Origin: Stagnimonas aquatica
GTDB taxonomy: Bacteria; Pseudomonadota; Gammaproteobacteria; Nevskiales; Nevskiaceae
NCBI RefSeq assembly: GCF_003730135.1
Contig: NZ_RJVO01000001.1
Coordinates: forward strand, 62,001-126,000
Direction: 5' to 3'
Length of the DNA: 64,000 nucleotides
Part shown: positions 18,648 through 28,621 of the stretch, in pieces
Numbering within the stretch: position 1 is the first letter of the stretch
Layout: each line of letters opens with the position of its first letter
Notes under the pieces: model-generated
Told to the model about the DNA's origin: nothing
What the model saw: the letters and a program-made list of their open reading frames with translations, nothing else
Database searches by the model: none
Position numbers and translations under genes: made by a program

Positions 18648-20446
18648 GCGGCGGCCGTCATGCCGGCCTGCCGCTGGGCATCATCGGCAATTGCAGCTTC
18701 AGCGCGCTGATCGACGAACGCGCCGAGGTGGTCTGGGCCTGCATGCCGAGAGTGGACGGCGATCCGGTGTTCCACTCGCTGCTGGGGCGCAACGCCGCGC
18801 TGCCGCAGGCGCAGGGCTACTGGTCGGTGGAACTCGAGGGCCAGACCCGCAGCGAGCAGCGCTACCTGGACAATACCGCCGTGCTGGTCACCGTCCTGCG
18901 CGACGACGCCGGCAACGCGGTGGAGATCACTGACTTCGCGCCGCGCTTCCGCCTGCATGGCCGGCAGTTCCGGCCGCTGGCGATGGTCCGCCGCCTGCGG
19001 CCGCTGGCCGGCGTGCCGCGCATCACCGTGCGCCTGCGCCCGGCGTTCAACTACGGGGCGCTGCCCCCAGCCGTCACCCAGGGCTCCAACCATGTCCGCT
19101 ACGTTGGTCCGGAGTTCAGCCTGCGGCTCACCACCAATGCGCCGATTGGCTATGTGCTGGCGGAAACCGCGTTCATGCTCCGCGAGCCGCTGGCTTTTCA
19201 CCTGGGGCCGGATGAAACGCCGGAAGGCGCCATCGAGCCACTGAGCCGGGATTTTCAGGAGCGCACCGAGTCGGAATGGCGCGAATGGACCCGGCGCCTG
19301 GCGCTGCCGCTGGAATGGCAGTCGGCGGTGATCCGCGCGGCGATCACCCTCAAGCTCTGCACCAGCGAGGAAACCGGCGCCATCGTCGCCGCGCTCACCA
19401 CCAGCCTGCCGGAAGCGCCGGGCAGCGCCCGCAACTGGGACTACCGCTACTGCTGGCTGCGCGATGCCTTCTTCGTGGTGCGCGCGCTCAACTCGCTGTC
19501 CGAGGTCGAGACCATGGAGCACTATCTCGGCTTTCTCCAGAACGTGGCCCTGAGCGCCAACAGCCATCTGCAACCGGTGTTCGGGGTCGGGCTGGAGACC
19601 CAGCTCAGCGAACGCATCGCCAGCCAGTTGTCCGGTTTCGCCGGCCACGGTCCGGTGCGCGTCGGCAACCAGGCGCACGAGCACATCCAGCACGATGTCT
19701 ACGGCAATGTGGTGCTGGCGGCGGCGCAGTCGTTCTTTGACGAACGCCTGCTGCGCCGTTCCGGCATCGAGGACTTCGCGCTCTACGAGCGGATGGGCGA
19801 GCTCGCCTTCCACCACTACCACACCCCGGACGCCGGCATGTGGGAGCTGCGCCATCGCGCGCGCGTGCACACCTCTTCGGCGCTGATGTGCTGGGCGGCC
19901 TGCGACCGCCTGGCGCGCATCGCCGCGCACCTGGGCCTGAGCGCACGCGAACCCTACTGGCGCAAGCGCGCCGAAGTGATCCGTGCGGCAGTCGAGAACG
20001 AAGGCTGGAACGCCGAGCTGAACTGCTATGTCGAGAGTTTCGGCGGCCGCGACCTCGACGCCGGCCTGCTGCTGATGCCGGAGGTCGGCTTTCACCCCGG
20101 CAACCACCCCCGGATCCTCTCCACGCTGACCGCCATCGAGCACAAGCTCAAGCGCGGCGCGCATCTGTTCCGCTACCACGCGCCGGACGATTTCGGCGCT
20201 CCGGAAACCGCGTTCACCGTCTGCACCTTCTGGTATCTCGACGCCCTCGCCCGCGCCGGCCGCCGCGACGAAGCCCGGGCGCTGTTCGAGAACCTGCTGA
20301 GCTGCCGCAACCACCTCGGCCTGCTGTCCGAAGACCTGCACCCGCAATCGCAACAGCTCTGGGGCAATTTTCCGCAGACCTATTCCATGGTCGGCATCAT
20401 CAACGCCGCCGTCCGCCTCTCGCGCGACTGGGAAGAAGTGGTATGA
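18611..20446 (+). CDS. GH15 glucoamylase/trehalase-type hydrolase
   Basis: A 611-residue protein with an N-terminal beta-sandwich (from LPLGIIGNCSFSALID) and a C-terminal (alpha/alpha)6 barrel of family GH15. Barrel motifs are NWDYRYCWLRDAFFVVRAL, GMWELRHRARVHTSSAL (with the conserved Glu), QHDVYGNV, and GNFPQTYSMVGIINAA at the end. GH15 includes glucoamylases and trehalases; embedding between otsB and otsA favours trehalose as substrate, giving two glucose. There is no signal peptide, so it is cytoplasmic. The start at 18611 lies inside the end of otsB. It overlaps otsA by four bases (ATGA). Confidence 0.92.
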   Translation: MAQQPLTPPPDLSGGRHAGLPLGIIGNCSFSALIDERAEVVWACMPRVDGDPVFHSLLGRNAALPQAQGYWSVELEGQTRSEQRYLDNTAVLVTVLRDDAGNAVEITDFAPRFRLHGRQFRPLAMVRRLRPLAGVPRITVRLRPAFNYGALPPAVTQGSNHVRYVGPEFSLRLTTNAPIGYVLAETAFMLREPLAFHLGPDETPEGAIEPLSRDFQERTESEWREWTRRLALPLEWQSAVIRAAITLKLCTSEETGAIVAALTTSLPEAPGSARNWDYRYCWLRDAFFVVRALNSLSEVETMEHYLGFLQNVALSANSHLQPVFGVGLETQLSERIASQLSGFAGHGPVRVGNQAHEHIQHDVYGNVVLAAAQSFFDERLLRRSGIEDFALYERMGELAFHHYHTPDAGMWELRHRARVHTSSALMCWAACDRLARIAAHLGLSAREPYWRKRAEVIRAAVENEGWNAELNCYVESFGGRDLDAGLLLMPEVGFHPGNHPRILSTLTAIEHKLKRGAHLFRYHAPDDFGAPETAFTVCTFWYLDALARAGRRDEARALFENLLSCRNHLGLLSEDLHPQSQQLWGNFPQTYSMVGIINAAVRLSRDWEEVV

Positions 20447-21813
20447 GGCTGGTGGTGGTCTCCAACCGGGTCGCCCTGCCCGACAGCAGCGACCGCGCCG
20501 GCGGCTTGGCCGTGGCGCTGGACGAGGCCCTGCGCGAAGGCAGCGAGGGCCTGTGGTTCGGCTGGAACGGCGAGACCAGCCGGCGCCCCAGCGACAGCGT
20601 GCACGAGCAGCGCCACGGCAAGGTCTCCTTCGCCACCGTCGCCCTCAGCCGCGAGGAGTTCGCCGGCTACTACGAGAGCTACGCCAACCGCTGCCTCTGG
20701 CCCCTGCTGCACTTCCGGGTCGATCTCACCGCCTACGACGAAGAAGCCGAGCATCAGTACCGGGCGGTGAACGAGCGCTTCGCCCGGCTGCTGGCGGCGC
20801 GCCTGCGGCCGGACGACGTGATCTGGGTGCAGGACTACCACCTCATCCCTCTGGCCGGCGCGCTGCGTCGCCTCGGGGTGAGTCAGCGGATCGGCTTTTT
20901 CCTGCACATTCCCTTCCCACCAGCGGCGCTGTTCGAGACCCTGCCCGGCCACGAACGGCTGGCCGAGGACTTCGCCGCCTACGACCTGATCGGCACCCAG
21001 ACCGAGGCCGACGCCGCGCACCTGCGCGACTACCTGGCGAAGACCCTGGCCGTGCCGCTGGAAGGCGGCAGCCTGTTGCATCGCGGCCGGGAGGTCCGGC
21101 TGGACGCCTTTCCCATCGGGATTGATCCCGCCGGCTTCCGGGCGCTGGCGACCGCCGAGGAGGGCGAGTCCGAGTTCCTGCGCCTGCGCGCCAACCTGCG
21201 CGACCGTGCCCTGGTGGTCGGCGTCGATCGGCTCGACTACACCAAGGGCCTGGTCCGGCGCATGCGCGCCTTCGAGAGCCTGCTGGCGCAGTTCCCCGAG
21301 GCGCGCCGGCAGGTCGAGTACCTGCAGGTGGCGCCGCTGTCGCGCGAGCAGGTGGAGGACTACCGCCGCTTCCGCCTGGAGCTGGAGCAGCTGACGGTGA
21401 AGATCAACGCCCAGTACGGCGAGACCGACTGGACGCCGGTGCACTACATCAATCGCATCCTCTCCCGCGCCACGCTGGCCGGGCTGTACCGCGCCGCCAG
21501 CATCGGCCTGGTCACGCCGATCCGCGACGGCATGAATCTGGTGGCCAAGGAGTATGTCGCCGCGCAGGACGCCGACGATCCCGGGGTGCTGGTGCTGTCC
21601 CGCTTTGCCGGCGCCTCGGCGCAGATGCCCGAGGCGCTGCTGGTGAATCCCTACGACGTCGCCTCGGTGGGCCGCGCGCTGGAACAGGCGCGGCAGATGC
21701 CGCGCGCCGAACGTCGCGCCCGCCATGCCGCGCTCTATGCCGGCCTGTGCCGGCAGGACCTGCGCGGCTGGCGGCAGTCCTATCTCGACAGCCTGCGAGG
21801 TACGCGCGCATGA
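20443..21813 (+). CDS. otsA: Trehalose-6-phosphate synthase OtsA
   Basis: A 456-residue GT20 glycosyltransferase that joins glucose from UDP-glucose to glucose 6-phosphate. Motifs: VVVSNRV and AGGLAVAL at the N-terminus, [28 protein letters not shown] (phosphate-sugar contacts) and [17 protein letters not shown] (nucleotide-sugar site). Length is standard. The ATG at 20443 overlaps the GH15 stop by four bases, and the next gene, glucokinase, also overlaps by four, showing tight translational coupling of the trehalose set. Confidence 0.97.
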   Translation: MRLVVVSNRVALPDSSDRAGGLAVALDEALREGSEGLWFGWNGETSRRPSDSVHEQRHGKVSFATVALSREEFAGYYESYANRCLWPLLHFRVDLTAYDEEAEHQYRAVNERFARLLAARLRPDDVIWVQDYHLIPLAGALRRLGVSQRIGFFLHIPFPPAALFETLPGHERLAEDFAAYDLIGTQTEADAAHLRDYLAKTLAVPLEGGSLLHRGREVRLDAFPIGIDPAGFRALATAEEGESEFLRLRANLRDRALVVGVDRLDYTKGLVRRMRAFESLLAQFPEARRQVEYLQVAPLSREQVEDYRRFRLELEQLTVKINAQYGETDWTPVHYINRILSRATLAGLYRAASIGLVTPIRDGMNLVAKEYVAAQDADDPGVLVLSRFAGASAQMPEALLVNPYDVASVGRALEQARQMPRAERRARHAALYAGLCRQDLRGWRQSYLDSLRGTRA

Positions 21814-22724
21814 ATGCTTACCGGATGATCGTTGATCTCGGCGGCACCACCGTGCGTCTGGCACTGGCCGCCAGCGATGGCAGCCTAAGCGCGCTGGAGC
21901 GCCACGCCAGCCCGCGCCAGGATCTGCTGCCCTTGCTGCGGAGCTACCGCGAACGCCAGGGCGAGACCCTGAGCGGGCTCACCATCGGCGCCGCCGGACG
22001 CATCCGGCGCCTGCCCGGACGCGCCAGCGTCACCCTCACCAACCTCGCCCTGACCCTCTCGCGCGAGGAGCTGTCGGCGGCGCTGGGGCTACCGGTGCTG
22101 CTGCTCAACGATCTCGCGGCGGTCGCCGCCGCCCTGCCCCTGCTGCCGTCGTCGGACCTGGAAGCGTTCGGACCGGATCGCCAGCCCGGACAGGGCACGC
22201 GGGTGGTGGTCGGCCTCGGCACCGGCTTCGGCGTCGCGGTGCTGACCGCCGACGGCGCCATTCTGGAAACCGAGGCCGGCCACGCCGACCTGCCGGCGGC
22301 GACGGTCGAGGAGCGCGCCTGCCTGACCCGGTTGTCGCCACTGAAGGCGGTGTCGATCGAAACCCTGTTCTCCGGTCCCGGCCTGCTGCGCCATCACGCC
22401 CTGCACACCGGCGAGCACCTCGACGACCCTGGCCTGCTGCACGAGCGGGTCCGCAGCGACCCGCGCAGCGCCAAGGCCATGCGCCAGTACAGCCGCTGGC
22501 TGGGCCGTGTCTGCGGCAATCTGGTGCTCAGCTTCGGTGCCTGGGGCGGCCTCTACCTGGCTGGCGGCGTCTCGCGCCGGCTTGGCCCACTGCTGGATGG
22601 CAACTGCTTCCGCGAAGGCTTCGAGGACAAGCCCCACTTCGGTCCCGAGCTGGCGGCGGTGCCGGTCTGGCGCATCCGCGCCGAGGAGCCCGCCCTGCTC
22701 GGGCTGGCGCGCCTGGCGGCCTGA
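21810..22724 (+). CDS. glk: Glucokinase (Glk family)
   Basis: A 304-residue ATP-dependent sugar kinase of the bacterial Glk (ROK-distant, ASKHA fold) type. The phosphate-1 motif is VDLGGTTVRLALA at the N-terminus; LLNDLAAVAAAL holds the catalytic Asp; GLGTGFGVAVL and ETEAGHADLP are the phosphate-2 and substrate regions. The product makes glucose 6-phosphate, one of the two substrates of OtsA and the natural sink for glucose released by the GH15 enzyme. It is the last gene of the otsB unit. Alternative sugars cannot be excluded. Confidence 0.92.
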   Translation: MNAYRMIVDLGGTTVRLALAASDGSLSALERHASPRQDLLPLLRSYRERQGETLSGLTIGAAGRIRRLPGRASVTLTNLALTLSREELSAALGLPVLLLNDLAAVAAALPLLPSSDLEAFGPDRQPGQGTRVVVGLGTGFGVAVLTADGAILETEAGHADLPAATVEERACLTRLSPLKAVSIETLFSGPGLLRHHALHTGEHLDDPGLLHERVRSDPRSAKAMRQYSRWLGRVCGNLVLSFGAWGGLYLAGGVSRRLGPLLDGNCFREGFEDKPHFGPELAAVPVWRIRAEEPALLGLARLAA

Positions 22725-22814
22725 ATCCGCCGGCGCGGCCGATACGGTTTTCGCCCTCCCGGCGACAGACCTCGGCTAGTCTTTCTCCAACAACACGTAC
22801 AGCCGCAAACCGCC

Positions 22815-24017
22815 ATGTCCACGCCCGTCGCCGTGCCCAACACCCTGCTGCTGTTCGGTGCCCTGCTCCTGCTCGGCCTGATCGGCGCCGCGCTGGCCAA
22901 CCGCAGCGGTCGCCTGCCGGGAATCACCGGCATGATCTTCGTCGGCTTTCTCGCCGGCCCCAGCGTGCTCGGCCTGGTCAGCCCGACGATGCTCGGCGAG
23001 GCGCGGGTGTTCGTCGATATCGCCCTGGGCCTGATCCTGTTCCAGCTCGGCCTGCTGCTGGACGTGCGCGCCTTCTTCAGCGAGCGCCGCACCTGGCTGA
23101 CCGCTCTGCTTGAGTGCCTGCTCACCTTCGCCGGCGTGTTCGCCGCCCTGCGTGGCCTCAAGGTCGAGCCGCTGCATGCGGCGCTGGCCGCCGCCGTCGC
23201 GGTGTCGTCCTCGCCGGCGGTGCTGCTGATGGTGGCGCGCGAGCTCAAGGCCAGCGGCGTGGTGACCGAGCTGTCGATGCGTCTGGTCGCCTTCAACAAT
23301 GTCGCCGCCTTCCTGCTCTACACCGCGATCCTGCCGTTTGTGCATCTCGAACAGCAGGCCGGCTGGCTGACCAGCCTCAGCGGCCCGCTGCTGCAACTCG
23401 CCGGCTCGGTGCTGGTGGGCACCGGCCTGGCCTTCGTCCTGGTGCGACTCAGCCGCTGGCTGCTGCCGCCGGAAGGCGGTGATGCCTTCGTGCTGGTGGT
23501 GGCCATGGTGCTGATCTCGCTGGGCCTGGCCAAGAGCCTGCCGGTCTCCCCGCTGCTGGTGCTGCTGACCCTCGGCCTGGCCGCTCGCAACATCGACAGC
23601 CCCGAGCACCTGCGCTCGGTGCAGTTCGGCCGGGGCGGTGAGCTGTTCTTCCTGATCCTGTTCGTGTTCGCCGGCGCCAACCTGCATCTCGACCACCTTT
23701 CCCAGGCGATCTTGCCGGTGCTCGCCTTCGTGCTCGCGCGCGCCGCCGCCAAGTGGCTCGCCTGCTTCCTGGTGCTGCGCGGCCACGGCCTGGCGACCTT
23801 GCCCAGCGCCACCACCGGACTGACCCTGGTGCCGATGGCCGGCATGGCCATCGGCCTGGTGCAGTCCACGGAAACGCTCTACCCGGAGTTCGCCGCGCCG
23901 TTGTCGGCCATCGTGCTGGGAGCGGTGGCGGTGCTGGAAACCGTGGGGCCGATCAGCACCGAGTGGGCGCTCAAGCGCGCCGGCGAGGTGCCGGCGGAGG
24001 CGCAACTGCGGCACTGA
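22815..24017 (+). CDS. Kef-type (CPA2) cation:proton antiporter
   Basis: A 400-residue membrane protein with about twelve hydrophobic segments and little else. GLILFQLGLLLDVRAF resembles the CPA2 family ALFLIGLELxxxxL pattern, and the middle has AAAVAVSSSPAVLLM, a typical unwound-helix region. No C-terminal RCK (TrkA-N) domain is present, so unlike KefB/KefC it is not directly NAD-regulated. It may exchange Na+ or K+ for H+. It ends at a strong bidirectional terminator facing the aldehyde dehydrogenase gene. Confidence 0.88.
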   Translation: MSTPVAVPNTLLLFGALLLLGLIGAALANRSGRLPGITGMIFVGFLAGPSVLGLVSPTMLGEARVFVDIALGLILFQLGLLLDVRAFFSERRTWLTALLECLLTFAGVFAALRGLKVEPLHAALAAAVAVSSSPAVLLMVARELKASGVVTELSMRLVAFNNVAAFLLYTAILPFVHLEQQAGWLTSLSGPLLQLAGSVLVGTGLAFVLVRLSRWLLPPEGGDAFVLVVAMVLISLGLAKSLPVSPLLVLLTLGLAARNIDSPEHLRSVQFGRGGELFFLILFVFAGANLHLDHLSQAILPVLAFVLARAAAKWLACFLVLRGHGLATLPSATTGLTLVPMAGMAIGLVQSTETLYPEFAAPLSAIVLGAVAVLETVGPISTEWALKRAGEVPAEAQLRH

Positions 24018-24039
24018 GCGCACGCGACTGCGCACCACG

Positions 24040-24068
24040 AAAAAGCCCCGCTGGCGGCGGGGCTTTTT
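24040..24068. terminator. Bidirectional rho-independent terminator
   Basis: AAAAAGCCCCGC, loop TGGCG, GCGGGGCTTTTT: a 12-bp perfect stem with a T-run in both directions. It lies between the convergent antiporter (ends 24017) and aldehyde dehydrogenase (ends 24087) genes. Confidence 0.92.
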
Positions 24069-24086
24069 GGTACCGAGCGAAGGCGC

Positions 24087-25529
24087 TCAGACCAGCTTCA
24101 TCAACCAGGGCACGACCTTCTTCATGAAGCCGCTGTACGGCGGGAAGAACATGCGCGCCATCATGAACTGGGTACGCACCACCGCCCGCTCGTGGCTGAA
24201 GGCCTTGAAGCCATAGAGGCCGTGGGCGCTACCGATGCCGGAGTTGTTGACGCCGCCGAACGGCAGGTTGCCGTGCAGGTAGTGCACCACCGTGTGGTTG
24301 ATGCAGGAACCGCCGGCGGTGGTCTCCTTCATCACCTTCTGGATGTTGGCCTCGTTGCGGCTCCAGACGTAGAGCGCCAGCGGCTTGGGGTTGGCGTTGA
24401 TCTCGTCAATGACCTTCTGCAGGCTGGTGTAGCCGATGATCGGCAGCAGCGGGCCAAAGATCTCTTCCGACATGATCTTGGCCTCGGCCGGAATGTCGGT
24501 GATCAGGGTCGGCGCCACCCACTGGTCGGCGACGTTGACGCCACCGCCGCTGAGCACCTTGGCGCCCCGGCTCTTGGCGTCTTCCAGCAGGCCGGCGACG
24601 CGCTGGGTGTGCCGCTGGTTGACCACGTGGGTCAGGCTGTCCGAGCGGGCCTGGGCGGCATCGCTGTCGCCGTAGGAACTCTTCAGGACCGCCGTCGCCT
24701 TTTCGATGAAGGCAGCCTTGACCGACTCGTGGACGAAGATGTGATCGGGGGCGACGCAGGTCTGGCCGCAGTTGGTGAACTTGCCCCAGAGGATGTTCTT
24801 GGCGGCGAGATCGAGGTCGGCGGTTTCGTCGACGATGGTCGGCGACTTGCCGCCCAGTTCCAGGGTGACGCTGGTGAGGTGCTTGGCGGCCGCCGCCATC
24901 ACCACCTTGCCGACCGCCGGCGAGCCGGTGAAGAAGATGTGGTCGAAGGGCAGCGCCAGCAGGGCGGTGGAGACCGCGACATCGCCCTCGAAGATCGCCA
25001 CCTCGTCCTCGGTGAAGGTTTCCTTGACGATCTTCACCATCACCGCGCTGGTGTGCGGGGTCATCTCGCTGGGCTTGAGGATGGCGGTGTTGCCGGCGGC
25101 GATGGCGCTCACCAGCGGCACGAAGCAAAGGTTCACCGGGTAGTTCCAGGGCGCGACGATCAGGCAGCGGCCGCGCGGCTCGTACTGCACATAGGCCTTG
25201 GTGCCGCCCATCATCATGGTCGGCCAGACGCCGCTCGGCTTCATCCACTTCTTGGTCTTGCGGATGGCGTCGTTGGCTTCGGCCACCACCGGCAGAATCT
25301 CGGTGAGATCGACCTCGACGGCCGGCTTCTTGAAGTCCTTGTACATCGCCTCCTGCAAGGCCGTGCTGTGGGCGAGCACCGCCGCCTTCAGCTTCTTGAT
25401 CTTGGCGATGCGCTCCTCGGCCGTGGAGCGGCGCAGGCGGATGGCGGTGTCGAATTGCTTCTCGAACACCCGACGCACTTCGGCGTCCAGGGTGTTGGTC
25501 TCGGGCAGGTTCAGAACGGCGGCGGTCAT
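24087..25529 (-). CDS. ALDH3-type (fatty/coniferyl) aldehyde dehydrogenase
   Basis: A 480-residue NAD(P)-dependent aldehyde dehydrogenase. The catalytic Cys258 lies in NCGQTCVAPD and the general-base Glu224 in VTLELGGKSP; the cofactor loop reads FFTGSPAVGK. The class-3-like N-terminus lacks the long extension of other ALDHs. The C-terminus (MFFPPYSGFMKKVVPWLMKLV region) is hydrophobic and amphipathic, like membrane-associated fatty aldehyde dehydrogenases. With alkB it could oxidise the alkanal step of alkane degradation, though no alcohol dehydrogenase is nearby. A palindrome like that before alkB lies at its promoter. Confidence 0.93.
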   Translation of the reverse strand: MTAAVLNLPETNTLDAEVRRVFEKQFDTAIRLRRSTAEERIAKIKKLKAAVLAHSTALQEAMYKDFKKPAVEVDLTEILPVVAEANDAIRKTKKWMKPSGVWPTMMMGGTKAYVQYEPRGRCLIVAPWNYPVNLCFVPLVSAIAAGNTAILKPSEMTPHTSAVMVKIVKETFTEDEVAIFEGDVAVSTALLALPFDHIFFTGSPAVGKVVMAAAAKHLTSVTLELGGKSPTIVDETADLDLAAKNILWGKFTNCGQTCVAPDHIFVHESVKAAFIEKATAVLKSSYGDSDAAQARSDSLTHVVNQRHTQRVAGLLEDAKSRGAKVLSGGGVNVADQWVAPTLITDIPAEAKIMSEEIFGPLLPIIGYTSLQKVIDEINANPKPLALYVWSRNEANIQKVMKETTAGGSCINHTVVHYLHGNLPFGGVNNSGIGSAHGLYGFKAFSHERAVVRTQFMMARMFFPPYSGFMKKVVPWLMKLV

Positions 25530-25574
25530 GGGTCTTTACTCCTCGTGGCCAGCGGCAACGGACTGGCCGCCCGC

Positions 25575-25593
25575 TGAATGGGCGTTCAATATA
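25575..25593 (-). promoter_or_regulatory. Putative aldehyde dehydrogenase -10 box and operator
   Basis: On the minus strand TATATT (25593-25588) is a good -10 box. It runs into the 14-bp imperfect palindrome TGAACG-CC-CATTCA (25588-25575). The core ATTGAACG is identical to that before alkB (6993-7000 region) and has the same orientation relative to its gene. Confidence 0.42.
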
Positions 25594-25660
25594 CACCCGC
25601 CTGCGGTGACGAAAATCCCGTCCGGCGTCAGTCCCTTAGCTCCGGCGTAAACTGCACTCC

Positions 25661-27142
25661 ATGCACAACAACAACAGCGCCGCAGTGCGCGGAATCCTGC
25701 CGGTGGCCCGCGTGCTGGGCCTGCTGTTGATGCTGTTCAGCCTCACCTACACCCTGCCCATCGCCTGCTCGCTGATCACTGCCGACGGCGAGCACTGGGA
25801 CTTCGTGGCGGCGATGGTCATCAACCTGGTGCTGGGCGGCGCGCTCTGGTTCCTGACCCGCCATGCCAAGCGCGACATCAAGCCGCGCGAGGGCTTCCTG
25901 CTGGTCACCCTGTCCTGGGTGCTGATGGGTCTCAGCGCGACCATTCCGCTGATGATCACCATCGACGGCCTGTCGTTCACCGACGCCATGTTCGAGACCA
26001 TCTCCGGCCTCACCACCACCGGTTCGACCACGCTGACCGGTCTCGACCGGCTGCCGCCCTCCACCAACCTCTGGCGCCATGAGCTGACCTGGCTGGGCGG
26101 CATGGGCATCATCGTGCTGGCGGTGGCGATCCTGCCCTTGCTGGGCGTCGGCGGCATGCAGCTCTACAAGGCCGAGACGCCGGGGCCGATGAAGGACGAC
26201 AAGCTGACTCCGCGCATCACCCAGACCGCGAAGTCGCTGTGGACGATCTACATCGCCCTCACCGCGCTGTGCGCGATCTGCTTCCGGTTCGCCGGCATGA
26301 ACTGGCTGGACGCCATCTGCCACGCCTTCGCGGCCCTGTCGCTGGGCGGCTTCTCCACCCACGATGCGAGCTTCGGCTACTTCGACTCACCGCTGATCGA
26401 GGGCATCGCGATCTTCTTCATGCTGCTGGCGACGCTGAACTTCGCCACCCATTTCCTGGCCTGGCGCCACGCCCGCCTGCGCTATTACTGGGAAGACGCC
26501 GAGGCCAAGGCGATCCTGCCGCTGTTCTTGATCGTCGCCCTGCTGCTCAGCGCCTTTCTCTGGCTGCATGGCCAGTACGAGAGTTTCTGGACCAGCCTGC
26601 GTCACGTCAGCTTCAATCTGGTGTCGCTGGCCACCTCCAGCGGCTTCGCCAGCGTCGACTACAACACCTGGCCGCTGTTCGTGCCGCTGGTGATGCTGCT
26701 GATGTCCTGCGTCGGCGCCAGCTCCGGCTCCACCGGCGGCGGCATGAAGATGATCCGCGTGCTGATCCTGTTCAAGCAGAGCGGCCGCGAGATGTTCAGC
26801 CTGATGCACCCGAACAGCATCGCGGTGCTGAAGATCGGCGGCAAAGTGATTCCGCCCAAGGTGGTGATGTCGGTGCTCGGCTACGCCCACCTCTACCTGA
26901 TGAGCGTGCTGGTGCTGACCCTGATCATGCTCGCCACCGGCCTGGACCTGCTCACCGCCTTCTCGGCGGTCGTGGCCAGCGTCAACAACGCCGGCCCTGG
27001 CTTAAGCCTGGTCGGCCCGGCGGGCAACTACGGCGTGCTCAACGACTTCCAGACCTGGGTCTGCACCTTCGCCATGCTGCTCGGGCGCCTGGAAGTATTC
27101 ACCCTGTTCGTGGTGCTGACGCCCAGCTTCTGGAAGGACTAA
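25661..27142 (+). CDS. trkH: Trk potassium uptake membrane subunit TrkH
   Basis: A 493-residue K+ channel-like transporter with four M1-P-M2 repeats. Filter-like loops are visible: SGLTTTGSTTLT (repeat 1), ATSSGFASVDYNTWP (repeat 3) and VNNAGPGLSLVGP (repeat 4), and the gating-loop region GASSGSTGGGMKM is conserved. Length is standard for TrkH. Its cytoplasmic regulator TrkA is encoded convergently 25 bases downstream. It is divergent from the aldehyde dehydrogenase gene with 131 bases between. Confidence 0.95.
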   Translation: MHNNNSAAVRGILPVARVLGLLLMLFSLTYTLPIACSLITADGEHWDFVAAMVINLVLGGALWFLTRHAKRDIKPREGFLLVTLSWVLMGLSATIPLMITIDGLSFTDAMFETISGLTTTGSTTLTGLDRLPPSTNLWRHELTWLGGMGIIVLAVAILPLLGVGGMQLYKAETPGPMKDDKLTPRITQTAKSLWTIYIALTALCAICFRFAGMNWLDAICHAFAALSLGGFSTHDASFGYFDSPLIEGIAIFFMLLATLNFATHFLAWRHARLRYYWEDAEAKAILPLFLIVALLLSAFLWLHGQYESFWTSLRHVSFNLVSLATSSGFASVDYNTWPLFVPLVMLLMSCVGASSGSTGGGMKMIRVLILFKQSGREMFSLMHPNSIAVLKIGGKVIPPKVVMSVLGYAHLYLMSVLVLTLIMLATGLDLLTAFSAVVASVNNAGPGLSLVGPAGNYGVLNDFQTWVCTFAMLLGRLEVFTLFVVLTPSFWKD

Positions 27143-27167
27143 AGCGCCAGGCCGCGCCGCGCGCTGC

Positions 27168-28550
27168 CTACAGGAAGCCGAAGCTGACCTGGAACAGCTT
27201 CTCGACCTCGCGGGTCTTCTTCTTGTCGACGATGAACAGGATCACGTGATCCTCCGCCTCGATCACGGTGTCGTGGTGGACGATGATCACCTGCTCGCCA
27301 CGGACGATGGCACCGATGGTGGCGCCCACCGGCATCTTGATCTCGTCGATGCGCCGCCCCACCACCTTGCTGCTGCTGCGCTCGCCGTGCGCCACCGCCT
27401 CGATCGCCTCGGCGGCGCCACGGCGCAGGGTGTAGACCTTGACCACGTCGCCACGGCGCACGTGTGCCAGCAGGGCACTGATGGTGGACTGCTGCGGCGA
27501 GATGGCGATGTCGACGGCGGAGTTCTCCTCCACCAGATCGACATAGGCCAGGCGATTGATCAGCGACAGCGCCTTGCCGGCCCCCAGGCGCTTGGCCAGC
27601 ATCGCCGCCAGCACATTGGCTTCGTCGTCGTTGGTGATGGCGCAGAAGACATCGACGTCGTCGATGTTCTCTTCCAGCAGCAGCGACTCGTTGGCGGCAT
27701 CGCCGTGCAGCACCACCACGTGATCCAGCTCGGCGGCCAGCGCGTTGGCGCGGACCTTGTCCTTCTCGATCAGCTTGACCTGCACATGGTCCTGCAGCGC
27801 CCGCGCCAGGCGCAGGCCGATGTTGCCGCCGCCGGCGATCATCACCCGCTTCACCGGCTTATCGTGGCGGCGCAGCTCGGCGATGATCTTCGGGATGTGC
27901 TCGGCGGCGGCGAGGAAGAACACCTCGTCCTCCGCCTCGATGATGGTGTCGCCCTCCGGCAGGATGGCGCGGCCGCGACGGTAGATGGCCGCCACCCGCG
28001 CCTCGACGCCCTTGGGCAGGTGCTGCGGCAACTCCTTGAGCTGGCGCGACACCAGCGGACCGCCGTAGTAGGCGCGCACGCCGACCAGCCGCAGGCGACC
28101 GTCGGCGAAGTCCACCACCTGCAGGGCACCGGGGTACTCGATCAGCCGGCGGATGTAGTCGGTGACCAGCTGCTCGGGGCTGATGCACATGTCCACCGCC
28201 AGCGCGTCCTGGGCGAACAGGGTGCCGGAGTCGCGCAGGTAGTCGGCGCTGCGCACCCGGGCGATCTTGGTCGGGGTGCGGAACAGGGTGTGGGCGATCT
28301 TGCAGGCGAGCAGATTGGTTTCGTCGGCGTCGGTGACCGCGATCAGCATGTCGGCGTCGTCGCCGCCGGCGCGGCGCAGCACGTCGGGATGCGAGGCATG
28401 CCCCTGCACCGTGCGCAGATCGACCCGCTCCTGCAGGGCCGCCAGCATGCTGGCGTCGCGGTCGACCACGGTGATGTCGTTGGACTCGCGAGCCAGGTTT
28501 TCAGCGAGCGTGGAACCGACCTGCCCGGCACCGAGAATGACGATTTTCAT
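27168..28550 (-). CDS. trkA: Trk potassium uptake regulatory protein TrkA
   Basis: A 460-residue cytoplasmic protein made of two RCK units. Rossmann motifs [15 protein letters not shown] (residue 4 onward) and [15 protein letters not shown] (about residue 236) bind NAD(H)/ATP; each is followed by a RCK_C domain (about 140-220 and 370-450). It gates TrkH. Placing trkH and trkA convergently means they are not in one operon, so matched dosage must come from separate promoters. Confidence 0.95.
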   Translation of the reverse strand: MKIVILGAGQVGSTLAENLARESNDITVVDRDASMLAALQERVDLRTVQGHASHPDVLRRAGGDDADMLIAVTDADETNLLACKIAHTLFRTPTKIARVRSADYLRDSGTLFAQDALAVDMCISPEQLVTDYIRRLIEYPGALQVVDFADGRLRLVGVRAYYGGPLVSRQLKELPQHLPKGVEARVAAIYRRGRAILPEGDTIIEAEDEVFFLAAAEHIPKIIAELRRHDKPVKRVMIAGGGNIGLRLARALQDHVQVKLIEKDKVRANALAAELDHVVVLHGDAANESLLLEENIDDVDVFCAITNDDEANVLAAMLAKRLGAGKALSLINRLAYVDLVEENSAVDIAISPQQSTISALLAHVRRGDVVKVYTLRRGAAEAIEAVAHGERSSSKVVGRRIDEIKMPVGATIGAIVRGEQVIIVHHDTVIEAEDHVILFIVDKKKTREVEKLFQVSFGFL

Positions 28551-28621
28551 GTGCGCGCACCTTACGCCGCAGGGGGCGCGGCATCAACTGAAATCCGCGC
28601 CGCCGGAACCGGCCCGCGCGC

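Noticed and set aside
27143-27167. Terminator between trkH and trkA
   Set aside because: The 25-base gap is GC-rich but contains no clear stem-loop with a T-run.
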